Shown here: piece after piece, positions 56,060 to 64,000 of the stretch
How the letters are laid out: the number at the start of each line of letters is the position of its first letter
How positions within the stretch are numbered: position 1 is the stretch's first letter
Source of the DNA: Nostoc sp. NMS9
GTDB lineage: Bacteria > Cyanobacteriota > Cyanobacteriia > Cyanobacteriales > Nostocaceae
Length of the DNA stretch: 64,000 nt
Assembly (NCBI RefSeq): GCF_017114995.1
Contig: NZ_JABXKL010000091.1
Location: 1-64,000 of the forward strand
Reading direction: 5' to 3'
The notes under the pieces: generated by a model
What the model was told of the DNA's origin: nothing
The model's database searches: none
Seen by the model: the letters and a program-made list of their open reading frames with translations, nothing else
Program-made: the position numbers and the translations under genes

Positions 56060-57223
56060 TTAGATAATCGTGATTTTACTTGCTGCTCTAGTAGCCTTTT
56101 CCCTAGCCTCTTGGATATTCACACCCTTCGCCAAAGCTACGCCCATTCGCCGATATGGATGAGCATTAGGTTTACCAAATAATTTAATATCTACATCTTT
56201 TTCTGACAAAGCATCGGCTACACCACTAAAAGCAATAGAATCAGATTTTTCTGAAGCTAAAATTACCGCACTAGCTGATGCTCCTAGTTGTTCTATGTGA
56301 GGAATTGGCAAGTCTAAAATAGCTCGTAGATGTAGTTCAAATTCATTGAGATTTTGTGAGATTAATGTCACCATTCCCGTATCGTGCGGTCTAGGAGAAA
56401 GTTCTGAAAAAATCACTTCATCTTTGGTAATGAAAAACTCAACACCAAAAATTCCGGCTCCTCCTAAAGCATCAGTGACTTTTATGGCTATTTCTTGAGC
56501 TTTTAATATTTTATCTTCAGAAATTTCTGCGGGTTGCCACGACTCTTGATAATCTCCTCGTTCTTGGCGATGACCAATAGAAGAACAGAAAATTGTCGGT
56601 GCATTCCACTGTTTAATTGTCAATAAAGTTATCTCAATTTCAAAATTAATAAATTCTTCTACGATGACCTTTTGACTGTCTCCTCTAGAATTAGCGATCG
56701 CATAATTCCAAGCATTCTCAACCTCAGTCTTATCCTGCACTACAGATTGACCTTTCCCTGATGATGACATCACAGGTTTAACAACATTAGAAAAGCCAAT
56801 TTCATCAGAAACTGCAATCAATTCTTCTAGAGTTGTTGCATAACCATATTTAGCTGTTCTGATGCCCAATTGTTGATGTGCTAGTTCCCGAATTCTATCA
56901 CGGTTCATTGTATAGTTCGTAGCAGCCGCAGTCGGAATAACTATAATACCTCGCTGTTCAAATTCGATCAATTTTTCTGTTCGGATTGCTTCAATTTCTG
57001 GTATAATAATATGTGGCTGATGTTTTGTCACTACAGCTTCTAAATCATCAGCACTGAGCATAGAAATAACTTCATAAGCATCAGCAACTTGCATCGCCGG
57101 AGCATTGGCGTAGCGGTCGATGGCAATCACATAATTACCAAGACGTTGAGCAGCGATCGCAAATTCTTTACCCAGTTCTCCTGAACCCAGTAACATCAAT
57201 TTTTGGGGCAACTTAATACTCAT
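56060..57223 (-). CDS. purT: Phosphoribosylglycinamide formyltransferase 2 (formate-dependent)
   Basis: 387 residues, ATP-grasp enzyme of purine synthesis that uses formate and ATP to formylate GAR. KLMLLGSGELGKEFAIAAQ, IPEIEAIRT, the P-loop VKPVMSSSGKGQSVV, and IFGVEFFITKDEVIFSELSP, RPHDTGMVTL are all diagnostic. Length matches. The gene has no purine partner nearby and lies opposite the exporter genes. Confidence 0.94.
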   Translation of the reverse strand: MSIKLPQKLMLLGSGELGKEFAIAAQRLGNYVIAIDRYANAPAMQVADAYEVISMLSADDLEAVVTKHQPHIIIPEIEAIRTEKLIEFEQRGIIVIPTAAATNYTMNRDRIRELAHQQLGIRTAKYGYATTLEELIAVSDEIGFSNVVKPVMSSSGKGQSVVQDKTEVENAWNYAIANSRGDSQKVIVEEFINFEIEITLLTIKQWNAPTIFCSSIGHRQERGDYQESWQPAEISEDKILKAQEIAIKVTDALGGAGIFGVEFFITKDEVIFSELSPRPHDTGMVTLISQNLNEFELHLRAILDLPIPHIEQLGASASAVILASEKSDSIAFSGVADALSEKDVDIKLFGKPNAHPYRRMGVALAKGVNIQEAREKATRAASKITII

Positions 57224-57288
57224 TAACTTATCCAGGTCAATATCAATTCAATCATCTTATAATTTTTTGTATTTTCATTACTAATTTC

Positions 57289-57771
57289 TCAAGAATTAAA
57301 TATAGCTTGGCGTAGTTGTAAATCTCGACGTTGTAGATTATTTAAACCAAGACCTACGCCAAGCTGACACTTATCTACTAGAGTCTCTAACCAAATAGTC
57401 TCGTTCAGAGTTGCACCTCGTAAATCTGCATTTCTCAAATCGGCTTTCGTGAAATTTACAAATAAAAGGTCTGCATTTACTAAACTACTACCTTGTAGAT
57501 TTGCTTCTGACAAATTTCCTCGGATGAAGTTGACACCATCTAAAATTAAACCAGATAAATCTGCTCCTATAAGATTCGGAAACTTTAGCTGACTGGGATA
57601 TTTAAAAAATCGCATCGTACAGATGATATTTGCTTCATTTAGTCGTATTTTGGTTAAAAAATCATAACGAGCTATGCCCATTTGCCTAAGAATTTGTAGA
57701 CGCTGTGGAGGATTTTCTTCTAAAAATTGGATGACTGTGTTGCGTAGGTTTTGAGTAGGGATATTTAACAT
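57289..57771 (-). CDS. Pentapeptide-repeat protein
   Basis: 160 residues. After an N-terminal helical part come A(D/N)LxX pentapeptides: [57 protein letters not shown], forming a right-handed quadrilateral beta-helix. Often cytoplasmic in cyanobacteria; function unknown. 65 bp upstream of purT on the same strand. Confidence 0.85.
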   Translation of the reverse strand: MLNIPTQNLRNTVIQFLEENPPQRLQILRQMGIARYDFLTKIRLNEANIICTMRFFKYPSQLKFPNLIGADLSGLILDGVNFIRGNLSEANLQGSSLVNADLLFVNFTKADLRNADLRGATLNETIWLETLVDKCQLGVGLGLNNLQRRDLQLRQAIFNS

Positions 57772-57819
57772 GATTCTCCGATTGTTGTGATACTTATACC
57801 AATGCTACATGAAAAACAA

Positions 57820-57850
57820 GATCCCCGACTTCTCAAAGAAGTCAGGGATC
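57820..57850 (-). terminator. Terminator of the ABC-2 exporter operon
   Basis: A 14-bp stem with one mismatch (GATCCCCGACTTCT / AGAAGTCAGGGATC). On the minus strand it is followed by TTGTTTTTC, a U-rich tail, 21 bp beyond the permease stop. Confidence 0.75.
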
Positions 57851-57871
57851 TAACGTGTCTCAACTACTTAC

Positions 57872-59641
57872 CTAACGTCCTGCCAACAATGCTTTCGTAG
57901 CAGATTCGCCTGCTAATCTCACCTGCCTTGTCAACTGGAAGTTCAACAACGCTAAAACAGTCAAATCAGCTAAGAGTGCCATAAAAACTGTTGTTACCCC
58001 AGCGGATTCTATAGCTGCCCAAGGAAAAGTTGTAAACATCCATACAGTAGAATATTTCCATGACGAGATACCAATAAATTCTAGAATCATCGGTGGTAAA
58101 AACATTACAGCACCTAAAGTCCCAATTGCCCAGAAAGAACGCTTAGGAGTTTTCAGCAAAAGTATCAATTGGGCGATGGTAGCGTAAATCATCATTAAGC
58201 TGATGGACAAAGCTATAGTTAAAAGTACTTTAAACCTGTCAATCTCATTAACAATTTCAGTTCGGCCATTGTTTGCGTCAACAACAGATGTAAGTAAAAG
58301 CCAAACTAACCAAGGAATAGCAGCAATTGTTAAATTAATAGCGATCGCTACAAGTGCAGGGCTTTTTTCAGACCAAATTAGATCCTGCCAAACACTCTTG
58401 TGGTTAGACACTCCCTGATGTCGATATCTTGCCCAATCTTGCACATCTTGACGGTGAGGGGAAAGAACCGCAATTAAACTTAAAATCAACACCAAGTTGT
58501 ACACTGCCAGCAAAACGAAATTTCCCGCAACCTGTTCATCCCATGTGTGATTATCATTGCCATTTTGTAGAGCAAATCCCCAGATCATCAACTGGCAAAA
58601 ACCTACTAGTAAATAACTTTGCTTCTTGCTGATTATTGAGGCTTGAGGATTACGAAAGCAACGTTTAAGAGCTTGCAAAATACCGTAACTGCACAATCCA
58701 AAGTTTAACAAATGGAAGCCAACAACACTAACAAAACTTGTCCCTAATGGTAAATAGGAAAACTGCAAGTTTTTCAGTGGAGAACCCTTGTATAAATGGA
58801 ACAAGTTAGGAAATAGATAATTTGTTGCATCCCAAGGAGCGAAGAGCCTCAACCAAGTCGTTGAATTATACCAAGCGCCTGAATTATCAGATGATACTAT
58901 CTGAAACGTTATCAACAAGAAAAGGAAAACTGTACCACTACCTAACCAAGGTTGAAAACCGCTAAACCAACGACTAATTAAGCCAAACAGTAGTGCAGCA
59001 CTGTAGAAGAAAATACAGCTAGCAGCAAGAATCGCGTAATAGCTTAAAATGTAACTAAAGGCAATTTTGGCAGAATGCCCAGCCCACAAATGTAAAGGAA
59101 CTGCTGCTAAGACTACGAGATAAATTAAACTCGGAACTCCTAGTAACTTGCCAGTCAATATACTTGTTTCTGACTGGGGACTAAGACGGATAAAATTCAG
59201 TGTACCACGAGTTTCTTCTTTGGCTAAATCGTTGATTAGCAAATAAGTTCCTGCAACTAATAGTGTAAATATAAAAATTACACTAAATGTGATGAATATA
59301 TATTCCCAATGGTCTCGCCACCACAACTGCAAATTAATTTCATTTTGGGGACAAAAATTATTTGATAGGAAATTATTGAATTCAGCAATTATAGATTGAT
59401 CTGATTGCTGATAAAGCCGGTTTTGTTGCTGTTGATATACTTGACGCAGATTACAGTATGTGGCAGTTAGCGAGTATCTATCACCAGGAAATTCGCGTAA
59501 CTGATATAAAAAAGCTACTAATTGCACCAGTAGAGATGTTGCAACTGCGATCGCTACATTAAAAAGTTTAAGTCGTCCTTTGAGTTCCCGCAATAGTTGC
59601 GGATTCCAATCGCCGATTTTGTCTATTAAATTGGCCATCAT
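57872..59641 (-). CDS. ABC-2 type exporter permease
   Basis: 589 residues with about twelve hydrophobic segments. The pattern NPQLLRELKGRLKLFNVAIA at the N-terminus and EETRGTLNFIRLSPQSETSI after the first soluble loop are typical of cyanobacterial ABC-2 permeases. It starts 44 bp after the ATPase gene and is co-transcribed with it. Substrate not apparent. The second residue could also be the start (ATG ATG). Confidence 0.85.
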   Translation of the reverse strand: MMANLIDKIGDWNPQLLRELKGRLKLFNVAIAVATSLLVQLVAFLYQLREFPGDRYSLTATYCNLRQVYQQQQNRLYQQSDQSIIAEFNNFLSNNFCPQNEINLQLWWRDHWEYIFITFSVIFIFTLLVAGTYLLINDLAKEETRGTLNFIRLSPQSETSILTGKLLGVPSLIYLVVLAAVPLHLWAGHSAKIAFSYILSYYAILAASCIFFYSAALLFGLISRWFSGFQPWLGSGTVFLFLLITFQIVSSDNSGAWYNSTTWLRLFAPWDATNYLFPNLFHLYKGSPLKNLQFSYLPLGTSFVSVVGFHLLNFGLCSYGILQALKRCFRNPQASIISKKQSYLLVGFCQLMIWGFALQNGNDNHTWDEQVAGNFVLLAVYNLVLILSLIAVLSPHRQDVQDWARYRHQGVSNHKSVWQDLIWSEKSPALVAIAINLTIAAIPWLVWLLLTSVVDANNGRTEIVNEIDRFKVLLTIALSISLMMIYATIAQLILLLKTPKRSFWAIGTLGAVMFLPPMILEFIGISSWKYSTVWMFTTFPWAAIESAGVTTVFMALLADLTVLALLNFQLTRQVRLAGESATKALLAGR

Positions 59642-59685
59642 CGCAAAAAATTCTCCAAAAATGGGGAGTGATATTTATTGACGTA

Positions 59686-60636
59686 TCAAGATGCTTGTTT
59701 GTGACCTAATTTTAGGAAAATACTTTCTAAGTCTTCTTGCGTGCAGTGAAAATCAGTCAGGGGAATGCCTGCTTTGATGAGCGATCGCAACAACTCAGCA
59801 CTATCTTCATCTTTGCCCGAAAAATTCACCCGCACACTGTTTTTTCCTGTTATCACCTCCCACTCTTCTACCAAAGAATGATGTTTTAGTTCACTCAAAA
59901 GTGTCTCTAAGTTCCCCAGAGTTGATAACACAATTTGCTGATGGGCAAGACGTTGGTAAAGTTGCTGTAAGGAAGTACTTTCTACCAAGAAGCCGAGTTC
60001 CATAATTCCCACAGAAGTACAGAGTTCAGCTAAATCACTGAGAACGTGCGAAGAAATGATTACGGTCATCCCAGCTTCTTGTAATGCCTTAATAATTTCG
60101 CGAAAGTGCATTCTAGCAATGGGGTCAAGACCAGAAACAGGCTCATCTAGTAGCAGTAAAATTGGTTCGTGGATAATGGTTCGCGCCAAACTTAAGCGCT
60201 GTTTCATCCCCCGAGACAGAGTAGAAATCTGACTATTGCGTTTATTACCAAGTTGGATGAGTTCTAAAACTTCATGCAGGCGTTGAGTGCGGCGTGGTTC
60301 TCGCAAACGATACAGACGCGCAAAATAATCTAAATAGTCCCAGACTGTCAAATCTTCATACAGTGGGTAGTCATCGGGTAAGTAACCTAGACGACGCTTA
60401 AGTTTGGGATTACTCTTGTCACGGAGTAGGCGATCGCCATTAATATAAATCTCACCCGTAGTTGGTTCCTCAGCAGTTGCCAACATTCGGATGAGAGTTG
60501 TTTTACCCGCGCCATTGGGGCCAATCAGTCCATATACTTCCCCCGCCTGGATTTCTAAATCAACATCATTGACAGCAACGTGCCGGTCAAATTGCTTAGT
60601 TAGTCCACGGGTGCAAATTGCTAATTCTTTTACCAT
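59686..60636 (-). CDS. ABC exporter ATPase
   Basis: 316 residues. Walker A GPNGAGKTT at about 39-47, signature LSRGMKQRLSLART, Walker B LLLLDEPVSGLDP and switch His in ISSHVLSD. The C-terminal extension of about 90 residues is the regulatory region common in ABC-2 ATPases. Forms a pump with the permease 44 bp downstream. The substrate is unknown. Confidence 0.9.
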   Translation of the reverse strand: MVKELAICTRGLTKQFDRHVAVNDVDLEIQAGEVYGLIGPNGAGKTTLIRMLATAEEPTTGEIYINGDRLLRDKSNPKLKRRLGYLPDDYPLYEDLTVWDYLDYFARLYRLREPRRTQRLHEVLELIQLGNKRNSQISTLSRGMKQRLSLARTIIHEPILLLLDEPVSGLDPIARMHFREIIKALQEAGMTVIISSHVLSDLAELCTSVGIMELGFLVESTSLQQLYQRLAHQQIVLSTLGNLETLLSELKHHSLVEEWEVITGKNSVRVNFSGKDEDSAELLRSLIKAGIPLTDFHCTQEDLESIFLKLGHKQAS

Positions 60637-60770
60637 CGCTGCTGGGTGCGGCTTGTGATTAACAGTTAACCTAACCTTTTTCTACAGCTTTTGTCAGGCT
60701 GGTTTCGGAAATTGAAACTGGCTTTCAGAAAATTGGCGACACAAAAAAGTAGGTAAGGCATATACCCTAT

Positions 60771-61112
60771 CTACTTTTTAATTCGTATTTTGCTATTTAA
60801 GAAATATTTACAAATGAAAACTTGACTTTTTGCTCTAGTGTCAAGTATTTCCGACAGTGGTGGAATGACGTTATTAATCCCATTACTAGATAAACCGCTA
60901 ATTGCATAACGGTATTCGGGAACTGGATATCCAGCCTCACCAAAGGTTTCCCGGATAGTTTTATTAGCGTCGAAGTAAACCTGCCAGTAATGGTCATTAT
61001 TGCAATAAGGACGTACTGCTAGTACAGTCCCGGCAAAATTGAAATCCAGAATTTCTATATCTGGTGCTGGATTTTGGAGAACATTAGGAATTTGGCTGAT
61101 TTTCGCTTTCAA
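60771..61112 (-). pseudogene. MscS-type channel, C-terminal fragment
   Basis: About 113 residues: KISQIPNVLQNPAPDIEILD, NFAGTVLAVRPYCNNDHYWQ and FGEAGYPVPE match the cytoplasmic beta-domain and C-terminus of MscS-family channels. The whole membrane domain is missing: upstream the frame meets a small repeat (61115-61138, GTGCGGCGGGCTACGCC) and then unrelated sequence. The last 45 residues do not match the family. Not functional as a channel. Confidence 0.72.
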
Positions 61113-61377
61113 AAGTGCGGCGGGCTACGCCTACGCACCTAAAATTTTCAGTCCAAAAAGAGTTAAAAGTTGACTAGCAACTAGGCTAATTTGTTTGAAA
61201 TCCATAACTTTTTGTCTGTAAATTGTTAAACACAATAAACATACAAGAAATTAAATCAAAATGATATATAAATACTTTTTTTTTAATTTTTGCTGTAATG
61301 TCCAGCAGATAGCAAACTGTTCTCGAAGGATATCTGAACAGTTTTGATCAAATATAAATGTTTTCTTGTGGGGTTAT
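61113..61377. other. Intergenic region with small repeat
   Basis: GTGCGGCGGGCTACGCCTAC at 61115 is a repeat of the GCGATGCCTACGGCGGG family at the truncation point of the MscS fragment. The remainder, to 61377, is AT-rich with no gene seen. Confidence 0.5.
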
Positions 61378-61549
61378 CTACTTTTTGGCTTGTTGCTGTT
61401 TTTTTCGCTCCTCAATTCGAGCAAAGATGTCATTGATACTGGGATTTCCCAAGATTTAATCCTAGTCTGGCGTATAATTTTTGCTCCCGATCTCAAATTG
61501 CGACATTAATCGCGCCATGCCAGCAGGGCCAAGTTCTTTAGTCAAGGCT
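61378..61549 (-). pseudogene. Fragment of a small cyanobacterial gene
   Basis: On the minus strand ALTKELGPAGMARLMSQFE, then NYTPD, two stops, and ILGNPSINDIFARIEERKKQ. I recall small cyanobacterial proteins with a similar pattern, sometimes near toxin-antitoxin genes. Two internal stops and no start mark it as a relic. Confidence 0.55.
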
Positions 61550-61727
61550 TTTATAACGCTTCCTATGCTGGTGAAGTATAGCTAGACTTTATATATAAAC
61601 CCTTTCAACTTTGAGGATGTGCCTCATTTGATCGAGAACCGCTACATTCCCAATCGCCTAATCTCAGCTTGATTATGTGCGTGCTGGTCAATGACTATAA
61701 GACTATCTATTCCTAAAGAGGTTACAG

Positions 61728-63005
61728 GTGTCAAGCAAAAAAATCGGTTTTTGGTCTGTGTGGGCATTGGGCGTAGGCGGCATTGTCGGTGGACTTTTTC
61801 CAGCGCTGGGAGTTGTAATTCAAATAGCTGATGCAGGCGCACCACTAGCATTTGCGATCGCCGGGACAATAGCTTTGATAACTACTTATGCTTATGCAAA
61901 ACTTTCGGTAGCTCATCCATGTCGAGGCGGGACAGTAACCTTCTTAAACCAGGCTTTTGGTTCAGGGTTGTTTAGTGGGACACTGAATCTTCTACTATGG
62001 TTTAGCTATGTAGTCATGCTTTCCTTTTATTTACAGGCTTTTGGTAGTTATGGAGTTAGCTTGTTCACAGAGTCTACTCAACCTATTTGGAAGCATTTAC
62101 TGATTAGCTTGGCAATTTTAGGGACAACTGGATTAAATCTACTAACTGCCAATCATATTGGTAAATCTCAAATCTGGATTGTCAGCTTCAAACTGGGGAT
62201 TTTGATACTATTCATTATTATGGGAAGTAGTCATATCGACATTTCCCGTCTAGAACCAGTCTCAGTATCGTCGCTACAGTCAATTTTCGCAGGAGCAATG
62301 GTAATCTTCTTGTCTTATGAAGGCTTTGAGCTAATTGCCAATGCAGCAGAGGATCTTGTCAATCCCAAGCATACTTTGCCACGAATTTATTACTCTGTAA
62401 TCGGGTTCGTTATTTTGCTTTACGTTTTAATAGCACTGGTTACATTGGGAGCAGAACCAATAGAACAGATTTTGGCAGCAAAAGACTATGCTTTGGCTGA
62501 AGTTGCTAAACCAATTATGGGACAATTTGGATCTGTTTTGATTACGATTGCTGCTCTTTTCTCAACGATCTCGGCTAGTAACGCAACACTCTATGGTTCA
62601 GCTCGTTTTAGCTCTGTGATTGCTAAATCTAGGGGGTTTGACTTTGGCAGCCAAATAAATGGCATAGATCAATCTTCAATTGGCTTATTTATTACTAGTG
62701 GTATTACTCTCATAATCGCCAATTTTTTTGATATAAGTCGGATCTCAACGATGGGTAGTGCTGGGTTTCTCCTGATATTTGCTGCGGTTAATTTAGCTAA
62801 TGCTCGTATGTATCGTTATACGAAAAGCAAGCAGTGGATTTCACTTCTAGGTACTGGAATATGTTTGGTGGCACTAGGAATGTTAATTTGGTTTGCTTTG
62901 CAAACAGATCCACAAACCGTCTGGGTTTTAGTGTTTATGGTAGGAGTAGCCATAGGCATCGAAGTAATCTACTACCTCTCAAAAAACCGACAGCTACATC
63001 TTTGA
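61728..63005 (+). CDS. APC family amino-acid permease
   Basis: 425 residues with about twelve membrane helices. The start is GTG 61728 with AGAGG upstream. The N-terminal motif WALGVGGIVGGLFPALGVV is the unwound TM1 region of the amino acid-polyamine-organocation family, and GGTVTFLNQAFGSGLFSGTL follows. It would import an amino acid or amine across the plasma membrane with H+ or by exchange. Substrate unknown. Confidence 0.87.
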   Translation: MSSKKIGFWSVWALGVGGIVGGLFPALGVVIQIADAGAPLAFAIAGTIALITTYAYAKLSVAHPCRGGTVTFLNQAFGSGLFSGTLNLLLWFSYVVMLSFYLQAFGSYGVSLFTESTQPIWKHLLISLAILGTTGLNLLTANHIGKSQIWIVSFKLGILILFIIMGSSHIDISRLEPVSVSSLQSIFAGAMVIFLSYEGFELIANAAEDLVNPKHTLPRIYYSVIGFVILLYVLIALVTLGAEPIEQILAAKDYALAEVAKPIMGQFGSVLITIAALFSTISASNATLYGSARFSSVIAKSRGFDFGSQINGIDQSSIGLFITSGITLIIANFFDISRISTMGSAGFLLIFAAVNLANARMYRYTKSKQWISLLGTGICLVALGMLIWFALQTDPQTVWVLVFMVGVAIGIEVIYYLSKNRQLHL

Positions 63006-63071
63006 AGAAGCTTTGCTCAACTCTAAAATGTATTTGTAATAGTCCACGTTTGGATTAATTTAACTTGAATT

Positions 63072-63096
63072 CGCTAACAGTGCCTTCTCTGTTAGC
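63072..63096. terminator. Hairpin after the APC gene
   Basis: GCTAACAG and CTGTTAGC form an 8-bp stem around TGCCTTCT, 67 bp beyond the permease stop. No T tail. Confidence 0.45.
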
Positions 63097-63157
63097 GGGT
63101 CGTTAAATATAGCTCTTTGTTTTAGATTTTCATTATGAATCATTTCTTAAAGGTGAT

Positions 63158-64000
63158 TTAGGAATGGCTCATCAGCGGTAACTTTATCTGGAACGTCGAG
63201 CCTTTACCCTCATTGCTCATCACATGAATGTGACCGCCGTGAGCCTGGATAATTTGTTGAGCGATCGCTAATCCCAACCCAAATCCGCCGCTTTCTCTGG
63301 CACGTTCTGTGTCAACTCGGTAAAAGCGATCGAAAATGTAAGGTAAATCTGCCTCTGGAATTCCAATTCCAGTATCGATGACCTGAATTACTGCCCGATC
63401 TGGGTGAGGTTCTAAGCGTAACCAGACAGTTCCACCAGACGGAGTGTAATTGCAGGCGTTGTTGAGCAAGTTTTCAACAGCTAGCCGCAGCAAATCGGGG
63501 TCAGCCCACAACTTAATGGGTTGTTCTGGTAAATGGCTGATCAACTTGATCGACGCTTTTGCAGCAACAGTATTGTAATAAATAGTTAAATTCTCTAGCA
63601 AGCTATTAAGATTAACCTTTTTGAGAGATTCCGGAGTTAATTTTCCCTGATGCCGAGCCAACAGCAGTAGGTTGTTGACCAAGGTACTCATCGACTTAGC
63701 GCTATCGATGATGTTCTCCACTGAGGGATGGATTTGGGGATGGTCTGCTGCCATTAGTAACCCAACTTGGGCATTGGTCAAAATCGCAGAAAGGGGCGAT
63801 CGCAACTCATGAGAAGCATCTGATGTGAAGCGTTGCAGTTGATTATAGGCTAGCTGAACAGGCTGCATAGCTATGCCACTAAGTACCCAACCTGTGAGTC
63901 CAATTAACCCCAGTGCTACAGGCACAGCAAGGGTCAATATTAACTGAAATTCTCTGAGTTCGTTTTGAGTTTCTGTCAGCGGGATAGCAACTTGCAGATA
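63158..64000 (-). CDS. Sensor histidine kinase, N-terminus beyond window
   Basis: The frame remains open to base 64000 ([18 protein letters not shown] precedes the membrane helix), so the sensor part is outside. Visible: membrane helix [20 protein letters not shown], HisKA with [11 protein letters not shown] (phospho-accepting His), and ATPase boxes [33 protein letters not shown] and [12 protein letters not shown]. It ends [14 protein letters not shown]. It phosphorylates a response regulator, not seen here. Internal TTG at 63937 is not a real start. Confidence 0.9.
   Translation of the reverse strand, partial: YLQVAIPLTETQNELREFQLILTLAVPVALGLIGLTGWVLSGIAMQPVQLAYNQLQRFTSDASHELRSPLSAILTNAQVGLLMAADHPQIHPSVENIIDSAKSMSTLVNNLLLLARHQGKLTPESLKKVNLNSLLENLTIYYNTVAAKASIKLISHLPEQPIKLWADPDLLRLAVENLLNNACNYTPSGGTVWLRLEPHPDRAVIQVIDTGIGIPEADLPYIFDRFYRVDTERARESGGFGLGLAIAQQIIQAHGGHIHVMSNEGKGSTFQIKLPLMSHS

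Overview
The window comes from a filamentous, probably heterocyst-forming cyanobacterium of the Nostoc/Anabaena group. Evidence: the palindrome GCGATCGC (HIP1) occurs throughout; heptanucleotide tandem arrays of the STRR type (AAATGAC, AATTCGT, TTAGGAG) are common; many small palindromic repeats sit between and inside genes; and cyanobacterial genes are present (crtH carotenoid isomerase, Uma2 endonucleases, DUF1802, DUF4332, an AMIN-domain protein). No tRNA, rRNA, CRISPR array or prophage was seen.

Layout. 1-3.4 kb: end of a helical-repeat protein, then a toxin-antitoxin patch (orphan VapB with a VapC remnant, DUF433/DUF5615 pair, orphan Phd) and a 21-bp tandem repeat. 4.1-9.5 kb: BMP-family nucleoside-type ABC importer. 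9.6-11.4 kb: AAA ATPase plus DUF4276, a candidate defence pair. 11.6-13.9 kb: osmoprotectant-type ABC importer. 14.1-20.6 kb (all minus strand): geosmin synthase, two cyclic-nucleotide-domain shell proteins of the EshA/family 2B encapsulin type, and a prenyl diphosphate synthase. 20.7-23 kb: repeats and a dead IS5-type element. 23-29.3 kb: Uma2, a 994-residue RTX-repeat protein, a small MITE, gamma-glutamyltransferase. 29.3-44 kb: mostly housekeeping and small conserved genes (DUF1802, aroE, aminopeptidase P, PhzF, DUF29, methyltransferase, TetR, an M16 peptidase pair) with an aldo/keto reductase pseudogene. 44-64 kb: Uma2 genes, membrane and hydrolase genes, upp, a candidate small RNA, crtH, AMIN/beta-lactamase-fold protein, purT, an ABC-2 exporter, gene fragments, an APC permease and a histidine kinase cut by the window end.

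The most interesting unit is the 14.1-20.6 kb block. Prenyl synthase would supply farnesyl diphosphate, GeoA would convert it to geosmin, and the two EshA-like proteins would form a protein shell around GeoA. GeoA carries three copies of a PTGLGT motif, one in the linker and two in an extended C-terminal tail, that could dock it to the shell. The prenyl synthase has Phe, rather than the Met I recall in cyanobacterial CrtE, five residues before its first Asp-rich motif, which fits a C15 product.

A second theme is repeat activity. Several unrelated small palindromic repeats have inserted into a transposase, into reading frames (some in frame), and into each other. Heptamer arrays supply the start codons of aroE and crtH. 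Assignments rest on reading motifs by eye; no database search was possible.
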